Assembly (NCBI GenBank): GCA_964580655.1
Contig: CAZOMR010000213.1
Location: forward strand, 1-5,708
DNA from: CAZOMR01 sp964580655
GTDB taxonomy: Bacteria > RBG-13-61-14 > CAZOMR01
Length of the DNA: 5,708 bases
Direction of reading: 5' to 3'
Below, in pieces: positions 1 to 5,643 of the stretch. Made by a program: the position numbers and the translations under genes. The first letter of the stretch is position 1. Every line of letters starts with the position of its first letter. The notes below the pieces were generated by a model. It was not told where the DNA came from. It worked only from the letters and a program-made list of their open reading frames with translations, and searched no databases.

Positions 1-165
1 CTTTCAGCCAGCCACCTTATTCATCATCAAGGGGATGGTTTGCGGAATCGCTGAACAATGGTAATGTCAAGAATTTTGTGTCAACAGCAAAAATGGAGTA
101 ATACCTTCCTTGTAAGGATCAAAGTTTATTTTTCCATTCATTTCTCTGTGATAGAATATGTTCTA
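1..165. other. Unassigned sequence upstream of the radical SAM gene
   Basis: No recognisable gene. One plus-strand frame is open from base 3 to a TAA at 99-101 and could be the tail of a gene beginning left of the window, but its peptide resembles nothing I know. Bases 65-70 and 79-84 are the same hexamer TGTCAA (TTGACA on the minus strand), 8 bases apart. A short dyad TCCTTGTAAGGA lies at 107-118. TAGAAT at 152-157 with TTTCCA at 131-136 (15-base spacer) is a poor promoter candidate for the next gene, and it would make that mRNA nearly leaderless. Confidence 0.4.
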
Positions 166-1254
166 ATGACGACTTGTCCTGTTTGCGGGAGGGAGATTGC
201 GGTTTCCAGGGCCATCGGTGTGTGCGGGGACTGCATTCGGACCCGGCCGGATGAGGTCTTGCCGGATGTTCTGAAGTGCCATGCGTTTTACCGGTCCGAG
301 CACGGCCTTCCGCCTGAGGTTCCGCATGATGAGGGCGGCCTTTTATGTCGGTTCTGCGCTAACGCGTGCGAGATCGGAGAGGGGGAGCGAGGTTTTTGCG
401 GGGTTCGCAGGAACCTGGAAGGCAAGCTTGTGGGCGGCATCCAAGAAGCATCCGTGAACTGGTATCATGACCCCCTTCCCACCAACTGCGTTGCAGACTG
501 GGTGTGCCCTGCTGGCACGGATGTGGGGTATCCTGACTGGTCTTACACAAAGGGCCCGGAAAAAGGATACACAAACCTTGCTGTGTTTTACCGGGCCTGC
601 ACCTTCCACTGTCTCAACTGCCAGAACTGGCATTTCAGGGACACGGACCTGGATGCTCCAGGGGCAACCCCCGAGGACCTGGCAAAGGCAGTGAATGAAA
701 GGGACTCCTGCATCTGCTACTTCGGCGGTGACCCGACTCCGTTTTTTCCCCATTCTCTCCGAGCGGCCCGGCTGGCAAGGCATGCCAACAAGAGAATCCT
801 TCGTATCTGCTATGAGACGAACGGCTCTATGCAGAGGCCTTTTATCAAGGCTATGCTCAAGAGCGCCCTGGAAAGCGGGGGGATAATCAAGTTCGACCTC
901 AAGGCTTATGATGAAAACCTTCACCGAGCCATGACCGGCGCGAGCAACCGGCAGACCTTGAATAACTTCGCCTGGCTTGCCATGCATGTAAAGGAGCGGA
1001 AGGAGTATCCGCTTCTGATCGCAAGCACTCTCCTGATCCCCGGCCTGATTGATGAAAGGGAGGTCTGGAATCTAAGCGGCACAATAGCAGGGCTTAACCC
1101 TGACATCCCTTACGCGCTCTTAGCATTTCACCCGGAATCAAGGTTACATGATCTTCCCGCAACATCGCGAGAGCTGGCCGAGGCCTGCCTCGTAGCCGCT
1201 ATCAAGGCAGGCTTGAGAAACGTGCGACTCGGGAACATACATCTGCTGTCCTGA
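166..1254 (+). CDS. AmrS-like / pyruvate formate-lyase-activase-like radical SAM protein
   Basis: A cytoplasmic [4Fe-4S] radical SAM enzyme of 362 aa that cleaves S-adenosylmethionine to start radical chemistry; its substrate is unknown. The cluster motif CxxxCxxC is C145, C149, C152 (ACTFHCLNCQNW), and GGDP at 187-190 is the usual SAM-contact motif. An N-terminal zinc-ribbon-like part has CPVC (4-7) and CGDC (20-23). It is followed by a second cysteine block, C61, C64, C68 and C78, around EGERGFCGVRRN, typical of AmrS ('AmmeMemoRadiSam') proteins. YETNG (216-220) and the C-terminal RLGNIHLL also fit that family. The frame stays open up to an ATG at 58, but the 36 extra residues look unlike the family, so I start at 166 just before the zinc ribbon. 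No good Shine-Dalgarno precedes it. The family's usual partners AMMECR1 and Memo are not in this window. The family assignment is firm and the role is not known. Confidence 0.88.
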   Translation: MTTCPVCGREIAVSRAIGVCGDCIRTRPDEVLPDVLKCHAFYRSEHGLPPEVPHDEGGLLCRFCANACEIGEGERGFCGVRRNLEGKLVGGIQEASVNWYHDPLPTNCVADWVCPAGTDVGYPDWSYTKGPEKGYTNLAVFYRACTFHCLNCQNWHFRDTDLDAPGATPEDLAKAVNERDSCICYFGGDPTPFFPHSLRAARLARHANKRILRICYETNGSMQRPFIKAMLKSALESGGIIKFDLKAYDENLHRAMTGASNRQTLNNFAWLAMHVKERKEYPLLIASTLLIPGLIDEREVWNLSGTIAGLNPDIPYALLAFHPESRLHDLPATSRELAEACLVAAIKAGLRNVRLGNIHLLS

Positions 1255-1267
1255 TTCAAACCAAAAC

Positions 1268-1295
1268 ATGCAAGTATTTTTCAAAGTGTTTGCAT
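1268..1295. other. Imperfect hairpin between the radical SAM gene and gmd
   Basis: ATGCAA (1268-1273) is the reverse complement of TTGCAT (1290-1295). With three G-U pairs the stem extends inward to about 12 pairs around the loop TTCA (1280-1283). No T-run follows on the plus strand, so it is not a standard intrinsic terminator. It overlaps the possible -35 of gmd and may be an operator-like dyad or a weak transcription barrier. It could also be chance. Confidence 0.35.
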
Positions 1296-1318
1296 CTCGC
1301 GGTTGCCTGGACTAAAAT
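1289..1318 (+). promoter_or_regulatory. Possible sigma-70 promoter for gmd-rmd
   Basis: TAAAAT at 1313-1318 matches the -10 consensus at 5 of 6 bases. TTTGCA at 1289-1294 matches the -35 at 4 of 6 with an 18-base spacer. The predicted start near 1325 leaves a leader of about 20 bases that includes the AGGAG ribosome site. Read-through from the radical SAM gene is also possible. Confidence 0.35.
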
Positions 1319-1346
1319 GGCTCAAGAATTTCCAGGAGAATAATCA

Positions 1347-2357
1347 ATGAAAAAGCGCAAGGCTCTTATCACAGGGATTACGGGACAGGACGGGTCTTAC
1401 CTCGCGGATTTTCTTCTTGAAAAAGACTACAAGGTCTACGGGATGATCCGGCGTTCCAGTTACGAGAAGCTGGACCGGATAGCTCATATAGAGAAGGATA
1501 TAGAGCTTATCCAGGGGGACCTTCTTGACCAGAACTCTCTTAATTCAGCTATCCAGTCTGTCCGGCCTGATGAGGTTTATAACCTCGCGGCCATGAGCTT
1601 TGTGCCTACCTCCTGGAACCAGCCTGTGCTTACAGGGGAGTTCACCGGGCTCGGTGTCACGCGTGTGCTTGAAGCCATCCGCCAGATCAAACCCGATACC
1701 CGCTTCTACCAGGCCTCATCAAGCGAGATGTTCGGCAAGGTGCGGCAGGTTCCGCAAAACGAGAAGACCCCTTTTTACCCGCGCAGTCCCTACGGCGTGT
1801 CCAAGGTTTACGGCCATTTTATCACTGTCAATTACCGCGAGAGCTATAACCTCTTTGCGTGCTCGGGAATTCTATTCAACCATGAGAGCCCTCGGAGGGG
1901 CCTTGAGTTTGTCACGAGAAAGATCACCTATGGCGCGGCCAGCATCAAACTCGGGCTGGCGCACAGTATCAAGCTCGGAAACCTGGCCGCCCACCGCGAC
2001 TGGGGCTATGCCGGAGATTATGTCCGGGCGATGTGGCTCATGCTCCAGCACAAAAAGCCGGATGATTATGTCATCGCAACCGGCCAGACGCACTCGGTCA
2101 AAGAGCTTGTCAGAACAGCCTTCTCACGCGTGGGCCTGGACTGGAAAAAGCATGTAATGGTGGATAAAAAATTAATCCGCCCTGCCGAGGTCGAGCATCT
2201 GATCGGTGATTCAAGAAAGGCCCGGAGAGTGCTGGGCTGGAACCCGACGGTTACCTTCGAGGACTTGATCCGGATGATGGCGGATGCTGACCTGGCGCTT
2301 CTGAAAAAGTCCAGCGGACTCGCAGGGCGGATCGCGCCTGGAAAAAAATCTCCATGA
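1347..2357 (+). CDS. gmd: GDP-mannose 4,6-dehydratase
   Basis: Converts GDP-D-mannose to GDP-4-keto-6-deoxy-D-mannose with tightly bound NADP, the first step to GDP-linked 6-deoxyhexoses for surface glycans; cytoplasmic. The 336-aa product is an extended short-chain dehydrogenase. It has the GxxGxxG loop with the family signature GITGQDGSYL (10-19), then SSSEMFGKV, SPYGVSK (catalytic Y149 and K153) and the very characteristic run NHESPRRG (178-185) followed by FVTRKIT. By recalled alignment to E. coli Gmd (T132, E134, Y156), the catalytic set is S125, E127 and Y149, a constant offset of 7. It is shorter than the E. coli enzyme (about 373 aa), like many bacterial homologues. AGGAG at 1334-1338 sits 8 bases before the ATG. 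The stop overlaps the next start in ATGA, so the two genes should be translationally coupled. Confidence 0.96.
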   Translation: MKKRKALITGITGQDGSYLADFLLEKDYKVYGMIRRSSYEKLDRIAHIEKDIELIQGDLLDQNSLNSAIQSVRPDEVYNLAAMSFVPTSWNQPVLTGEFTGLGVTRVLEAIRQIKPDTRFYQASSSEMFGKVRQVPQNEKTPFYPRSPYGVSKVYGHFITVNYRESYNLFACSGILFNHESPRRGLEFVTRKITYGAASIKLGLAHSIKLGNLAAHRDWGYAGDYVRAMWLMLQHKKPDDYVIATGQTHSVKELVRTAFSRVGLDWKKHVMVDKKLIRPAEVEHLIGDSRKARRVLGWNPTVTFEDLIRMMADADLALLKKSSGLAGRIAPGKKSP

Positions 2358-3304
2358 CAAGCCTGATAACGGGCATGGCCGGTTTCGCGGGCCAGCACCT
2401 TGCCGCACTCTTGCGGGAAAGCGGCGAGGAATGCGCGGGCTTTGATTACGAAGTATCTTCAGGACATGAGAATTCAGCGGGTCCTGACTCTGCCTGTCGG
2501 AGGCTCGACATTCTTGATGCAAGGGCCCTTGATTCCCTTGTTGCTGAACTCCAGCCGAAAAGGATATTTCATCTGGCCGCGCAGAGCGGCGTAGGGAGTT
2601 CATGGGCTCATCCGGAGGATACCTTTCGCATCAATGTTATCGGAACATTGAACCTGCTTGATGCCGTGGAAAGATATGCTCCGGGAGCGCGCTTGCTACT
2701 TGTCAGCACCGGGGAGGTGTATGGCCGGCCGCGTCCTGACGGAAGGCCTTTGAGCGAGGCTGATGATCCTGAGCCGCAGAACCCTTATGCACTGAGTAAG
2801 CTCGCGGCAGAGCTCTACGCAATGCTTTACCATCGTCTGCATAATCTGGATGTTATTCGTGTCCGGCCTCAGGGACACACAGGGCCCGGACAGGCACGCG
2901 GGTTCGTGACCCCGGATTTTGTAAGCCAGATCATTGCCATTGAGAAAGGAAGCCAGGCCCCGGTGATGAGGGTAGGCAACCTCTCAGCACGGCGCGAGTT
3001 CATGGATGTCCGCGATGTGGTTCGCGCATACATCCTGCTGATGCAAAATGGGAAAGCGGGAGAGGTTTACAACATTGCAGGGGGGACTCTCTATTCGGTC
3101 CGGGAGATGCTGGATTTGCTCCTGGAGCTTTCAGGGCTCGATGTAAGAGTGGAGGTTGACGCCGAGAGACTCCGGCCTGCTGATATGCCTCCGCTTGAAC
3201 TTGATGCATCGCGCCTTGCCGACCTCACTGGATGGAATCCGGAGTATGATCTGCGCCGGACACTGATCGAGTTGATGGAGCGTTCCAGAGCCGCTCCGGC
3301 CTAG
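2354..3304 (+). CDS. rmd: NAD(P)-dependent SDR reductase, probable GDP-4-keto-6-deoxy-D-mannose reductase
   Basis: Most likely reduces the Gmd product at C4 to GDP-D-rhamnose. The 316-aa extended SDR protein has the nucleotide-binding loop GMAGFAG (7-13), HLAAQ (73-77), STGEVYG (118-124), and catalytic Y145 and K149 in NPYALSKLAAE. It then has GHTGPGQ (174-180), REFMDVRDVVRAY (214-226) and GEVYNIAGG (236-244). These match, from memory, Pseudomonas aeruginosa Rmd (NPYAVSKLAAE, HIGPGQ, SRDFLDVQDVLSAY). The start is fixed by the 4-base overlap with gmd; upstream there is only a weak purine-rich ribosome site, as expected for coupled translation. The usual RPFNH motif reads RPQGH (171-175), which is unusual. 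A GDP-6-deoxy-D-talose synthase, which makes the C4 epimer, cannot be excluded. No clear terminator follows in the 60 bases before the convergent gene. Confidence 0.82.
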   Translation: MTSLITGMAGFAGQHLAALLRESGEECAGFDYEVSSGHENSAGPDSACRRLDILDARALDSLVAELQPKRIFHLAAQSGVGSSWAHPEDTFRINVIGTLNLLDAVERYAPGARLLLVSTGEVYGRPRPDGRPLSEADDPEPQNPYALSKLAAELYAMLYHRLHNLDVIRVRPQGHTGPGQARGFVTPDFVSQIIAIEKGSQAPVMRVGNLSARREFMDVRDVVRAYILLMQNGKAGEVYNIAGGTLYSVREMLDLLLELSGLDVRVEVDAERLRPADMPPLELDASRLADLTGWNPEYDLRRTLIELMERSRAAPA

Positions 3305-3364
3305 ACCCGAGGAGCGTGAATATACTCCAGGATTGAATTACATTCGGCTAACAGCGGCTTGTCT

Positions 3365-4495
3365 TCATTCCGGGCCGAAACATCTGAAGGGGTTGTCTAT
3401 GGAATATTCTGCAATAACCTCATCATAGTCATCGAACCAGTAGGCATGAGGGTTGCTCTCAAATACCATGAACCGAGCTTTTTCTTGAGGATTTGCGGCG
3501 CGGTGATACCTGAAGAAAACATGGCCATCGGTTTTCCCTGCTATTTCAATTTTACCGCTGGAATGAGACATCACCAACCTTGCGCGCTTGGCAAGACCCG
3601 AGCATTTCATTCGAGCCTTCTCAAATATCTCAAAGGACTCTTCAAGGGGGATGGAGTACATCTTGTTTCCAAGAGTGGGGCGGCCGACAAAGACATAATA
3701 TGGCGGAACACCGATATAAGAGAGTTTATTGAGAAGTTCACCGAGAACCGCTGGATCATCATTGATCCCCCGGAGCAGTGGCGTCTGATTTACGGTTACG
3801 ACGCCAGCCTTTTGTAACAGATTCATCGCCCTGATCGCATCATCCGTCAGCTCTCTGGGATGATTGAAATGCGCCATGAGGTAAATCTTCTTTTTATCCG
3901 TGCTGTATTTTTCAAACATCTCAAGCAAGGACGGATCGTTCAAGATACGGAAGGGATTGAATGCCGGTATCTTGCTCCCGATTCGTATGATATTGATATG
4001 CTCCATTTTCCTGAGTTGTCTTATAATGTGTTCCAGCTTCCGGGTTGACATCACAAGCGGATCGCCGCCCGTGAGTAGTATGTTATTAAGTTCTTCATGA
4101 GCACTGATGTATTTCAATCCCTCTGTTACATCCCTCACCACCTCGTCGTTTTCATTCATGAATAAGCGCTTGCGAAAGCAGAACCTGCAATAGGCGCCGC
4201 AGACATCATTGAGAAGAAGCAGGGCGGTATATTCATACTTATGTTCAAGTCCGGGGACTATTGTATATGCCTGTTCATCCGAGGCATCCAGCCTTCCCCA
4301 TTCCTCCAGCTCACCCATGCTCGGGATTACTATCCGGCGAATGGGGTCAGCGGGATCACTCCAATCAATGAGGGACTGGTAGTATTCATTACTTCTAAAA
4401 GCAAATTTCCTGCTGACCTCTCCAAGCTGAATTCGCTCATGCTCGCTTAAATCGGGAACCTGCTCAAGTCTTGTAAGGTATTTCGGATTCTCCAT
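3365..4495 (-). CDS. KamA-family radical SAM aminomutase-like protein
   Basis: A 376-aa member of the lysine 2,3-aminomutase family, which moves an amino group between adjacent carbons using [4Fe-4S]/SAM and PLP. Visible features are the cluster motif C99, C103, C106 (CGAYCRFCFRKR), GGDPL (143-147), RIGSKIPAFNPFRI (171-184), HFNHPRELT (209-217), NQTPLLRGIND (236-246) and a probable PLP lysine K315 in SHSSGK. Clostridial KamA (about 416 aa) has PGGGGK at that lysine. By recalled alignment, its substrate-binding D293 corresponds to R272 here and its D330 to V308 or M309, so lysine is doubtful as substrate. No ablB-type acetyltransferase (acetyl-beta-lysine osmolyte route) is adjacent, and EpmB seems unlikely without an epmA neighbour. 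It has a strong ribosome site and a long structured upstream region. Family certain; reaction uncertain. Confidence 0.9.
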   Translation of the reverse strand: MENPKYLTRLEQVPDLSEHERIQLGEVSRKFAFRSNEYYQSLIDWSDPADPIRRIVIPSMGELEEWGRLDASDEQAYTIVPGLEHKYEYTALLLLNDVCGAYCRFCFRKRLFMNENDEVVRDVTEGLKYISAHEELNNILLTGGDPLVMSTRKLEHIIRQLRKMEHINIIRIGSKIPAFNPFRILNDPSLLEMFEKYSTDKKKIYLMAHFNHPRELTDDAIRAMNLLQKAGVVTVNQTPLLRGINDDPAVLGELLNKLSYIGVPPYYVFVGRPTLGNKMYSIPLEESFEIFEKARMKCSGLAKRARLVMSHSSGKIEIAGKTDGHVFFRYHRAANPQEKARFMVFESNPHAYWFDDYDEVIAEYSIDNPFRCFGPE

Positions 4496-4500
4496 GGTCC

Positions 4501-4506
4501 CCTCCT
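4501..4506 (-). promoter_or_regulatory. Strong ribosome binding site of the KamA-family gene
   Basis: On the minus strand AGGAGG stands 5 bases before the ATG at 4495. It fixes that start and predicts efficient translation. Confidence 0.85.
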
Positions 4507-4606
4507 TTCATTTTCTTTGTCTAAATCCATGCACTGATAATTCCATTTGCAAAAAATACTCCTTTCTTCCCCGAATTCGCCTGCCGCGATTTTGGGCAAG
4601 GTTTTA

Positions 4607-4653
4607 TGTCAAGGCGGCTATATCAACAGAAATGTCCTCACGCCGCCATGACA
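4607..4653 (-). other. Long-armed inverted repeat / stem-loop in the putative leader
   Basis: TGTCAAGGCGGC (4607-4618) pairs with GCCGCCATGACA (4642-4653): 11 of 12 positions complementary, one A-A mismatch, 23-base loop. In RNA it would be a stable GC-rich stem about 110-155 bases upstream of the KamA-family start codon. No T-run follows on the minus strand. The 23-base loop and near-perfect symmetry also suit an operator for a dimeric regulator. Confidence 0.5.
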
Positions 4654-4658
4654 GCACT

Positions 4659-4673
4659 ATTGTTCCAAACAAT
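4659..4673 (-). other. Perfect small hairpin next to the larger stem-loop
   Basis: ATTGTT (4659-4664) and AACAAT (4668-4673) are perfect complements separated by three bases. It lies 5 bases from the larger inverted repeat, giving two consecutive stems in the putative leader. The stem is AT-rich and weak on its own. Confidence 0.4.
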
Positions 4674-4766
4674 TTATTCTTATTCTTATTGCCGATGCTG
4701 TGCGAGTTCTCAAGATGAAATTACGCTGACTGCAAAAGCGAAAGAATCATACAGCAGATATATCTT

Positions 4767-4795
4767 AAATTACCTGCTTTCATTCCACTTGTCAA
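4767..4795 (-). promoter_or_regulatory. Candidate promoter for the KamA-family gene
   Basis: The minus strand has a perfect -35 TTGACA (4790-4795). A 17-base spacer leads to TAATTT (4767-4772), a poor -10 with 3 of 6 matches. Two A7 tracts at 4799-4805 and 4817-4823 lie just upstream of the -35, as in an UP element. The -35 and A-tracts support a promoter; the -10 does not. Confidence 0.4.
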
Positions 4796-4896
4796 GGATT
4801 TTTTTAACACCGGCTGTTTTTTTCCAGACGCCCATCCGGGGCATTACTCATACCCCCTGACCTGTTCTAAAGCAAAAGATGCGCTATTCTCAACGA

Positions 4897-4918
4897 AGGC
4901 TCTCGGGGGACTGAGCCT
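4897..4918 (-). other. Inverted repeat just after the membrane-protein gene
   Basis: AGGCTC (4897-4902) and GAGCCT (4913-4918) are perfect complements around a 10-base loop, starting 6 bases past the minus-strand stop codon. The position suits a terminator, but no T-run follows in the direction of transcription. It could be a Rho-dependent or RNA 3'-end-stabilising stem. Confidence 0.35.
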
Positions 4919-4923
4919 CCGGA

Positions 4924-5577
4924 CTATTTCACCGTCCCTTTCACCGTCCCGCCTTCTTCTAGCTCAGCACGCGGGTGAACCTCCTGGGTGCGGAATCTGC
5001 AGAAAATATTACCCCGGTTGACCTCAAACTCCTTGATCAGAATCTGGCTGGTCTCGGAGGAGAAGCTTCTCTCAAGCCTCCATTCAAGGAGGTGGCTCGC
5101 CTGTCCGAGCAGGGCATCCGGCAGGCACATATCATCAGTGCACACCCTGCTAATGTCCACCTGATACCTGCCCTCCGTTACCCGAGCGCTGGCATCAAGC
5201 TCCAGGTTTAAATGCCGTCTCATAAAAACCCGCTTGGAGAAAAGCGCACTCACTTCATCCTTCTTGAGTTCAACCCCGACAGCCGAATTCTTAAGCGATG
5301 AATTCAGTGCTTTCTGCAAAATGTAACTCGCCTCCCGTGAGGAAAGCCGGACCCTGAATGGCAAGGCCTTGTTCCTGGTCAGAGCCTGCTGAACAGGAAG
5401 CAATTTCACTTTCAGCGCCTCTCGCTCCATCAGCGTCAACCTGGTTCTCTTGATCTCAAGCGGCTCATCCGAAAGCAGGCGCGTATAACACCAGTAACCA
5501 CCAATGACCACAAGCACGATCACAATGAGCGAGCCGACACCGGAGAAAATCCCGAATATCCTCAGGCAACCCTTCAT
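4924..5577 (-). CDS. Membrane-anchored protein of unknown function
   Basis: I do not recognise this 217-aa protein. Residues about 7-29 form one hydrophobic helix (IFSGVGSLIVIVLVVIGGYW) after a short basic start (MKGCLR). This predicts a type II anchor with most of the protein outside the cytoplasm; an uncleaved signal anchor is likelier than a cleaved signal because no clear peptidase site follows. The rest is charged with alternating hydrophobic residues, probably mixed alpha/beta. A close pair C146/C151 (CTDDMC) could form a disulfide in the periplasm; C193 is single. The C-terminus is the repeat GTVKGTVK. A TTG at 5580 immediately precedes the ATG; I prefer the ATG at 5577, which lies 7 bases after AAGG. 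It has its own strong promoter. Sequence composition and promoter make it a real gene, and nothing visible tells its job. Confidence 0.75.
   Translation of the reverse strand: MKGCLRIFGIFSGVGSLIVIVLVVIGGYWCYTRLLSDEPLEIKRTRLTLMEREALKVKLLPVQQALTRNKALPFRVRLSSREASYILQKALNSSLKNSAVGVELKKDEVSALFSKRVFMRRHLNLELDASARVTEGRYQVDISRVCTDDMCLPDALLGQASHLLEWRLERSFSSETSQILIKEFEVNRGNIFCRFRTQEVHPRAELEEGGTVKGTVK
4927..4950 (-). repeat. Perfect 12-bp tandem duplication at the end of a gene
   Basis: TTTCACCGTCCC occurs twice in a row (4927-4938 and 4939-4950). On the minus strand it encodes the C-terminal GTVKGTVK, directly followed by the TAG stop. Since 12 is divisible by 3, copy number can change without a frameshift. 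Confidence 0.95.
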
Positions 5578-5581
5578 CAAT

Positions 5582-5590
5582 CCCCCTTCC
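5582..5590 (-). promoter_or_regulatory. Ribosome binding site of the membrane-protein gene
   Basis: The minus-strand run GGAAGGGGG holds AAGG 7 bases before the ATG at 5577 and only 4 bases before the alternative TTG at 5580. The spacing favours the ATG. Confidence 0.6.
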
Positions 5591-5615
5591 CTGAAATGAA
5601 AAATCTCCAGTCAAC

Positions 5616-5643
5616 ATTATAGAATATAAACTTAACCTGTCAA
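5616..5643 (-). promoter_or_regulatory. Consensus sigma-70 promoter of the membrane-protein gene
   Basis: The minus strand has TTGACA (5638-5643) and TATAAT (5616-5621), both perfect, with a 16-base spacer. The transcript should start near 5609 and leave a leader of about 30 bases before the ATG. No operator-like dyad is visible over it, so expression may be constitutive. Confidence 0.85.

Larger units (their letters stand above)
4496..4923. other. 428-base intergenic region with a putative structured leader
   Basis: No convincing gene lies here. A plus-strand open frame at 4606-4860 (84 codons) lacks family resemblance and a clear promoter, so I do not call it. Reading on the minus strand toward the KamA-family gene, the region holds an inverted repeat near the end of the upstream gene, two A7 tracts, a TTGACA -35, two adjacent stem-loops and the AGGAGG site. 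If the promoter is right, the leader is about 265 bases, long enough for cis-regulation. I recognise no known riboswitch class. TTATTC repeats almost three times at 4674-4691. Confidence 0.5.

Noticed and set aside
58..165. Upstream extension of the radical SAM gene to the ATG at 58
   Set aside because: The 36 added residues are unlike the family, and the zinc-ribbon start MTTCPVCG at 166 is the natural N-terminus.
343..987. Minus-strand open frame of 214 codons opposite the radical SAM gene
   Set aside because: It lies entirely opposite a gene with clear conserved motifs and has no recognisable domain; an antisense shadow of GC-rich codons.
3286..3364. Terminator between the convergent rmd and KamA-family genes
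   Set aside because: Only short GC stems are present (for example GAG-CCG-CTC near 3289-3297 and GGAG/CTCC near 3311-3328), with no T-run on either strand.
3359..3817. Plus-strand open frame of 152 codons opposite the KamA-family gene
   Set aside because: It is antisense to the conserved C-terminal half of that gene, starts at TTG, and its peptide shows no family features.
4178..4201. Calling the KamA-family gene EpmB or a true lysine 2,3-aminomutase (ablA/kamA)
   Set aside because: The cluster motif is common to the whole family, the substrate-site residues differ, and neither epmA nor ablB is adjacent.
4607..4612. Second TTGACA on the minus strand as a nearer promoter for the KamA-family gene
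   Set aside because: At 15-18 base spacing the sequence is GC-rich (TCGCGG) and gives no -10; the hexamer is better explained as an arm of the inverted repeat.
4799..4823. Plus-strand terminator shape AACA-CCGGC-TGTT followed by T7
   Set aside because: The stem is only 4 pairs and no plus-strand gene precedes it; the T-runs are better read as A-tracts upstream of the minus-strand -35.
4606..4860. Plus-strand open frame of 84 codons in the intergenic region
   Set aside because: Weak ribosome site, no supported promoter, low-complexity peptide, and it overlaps the inverted repeats and the minus-strand promoter candidate.
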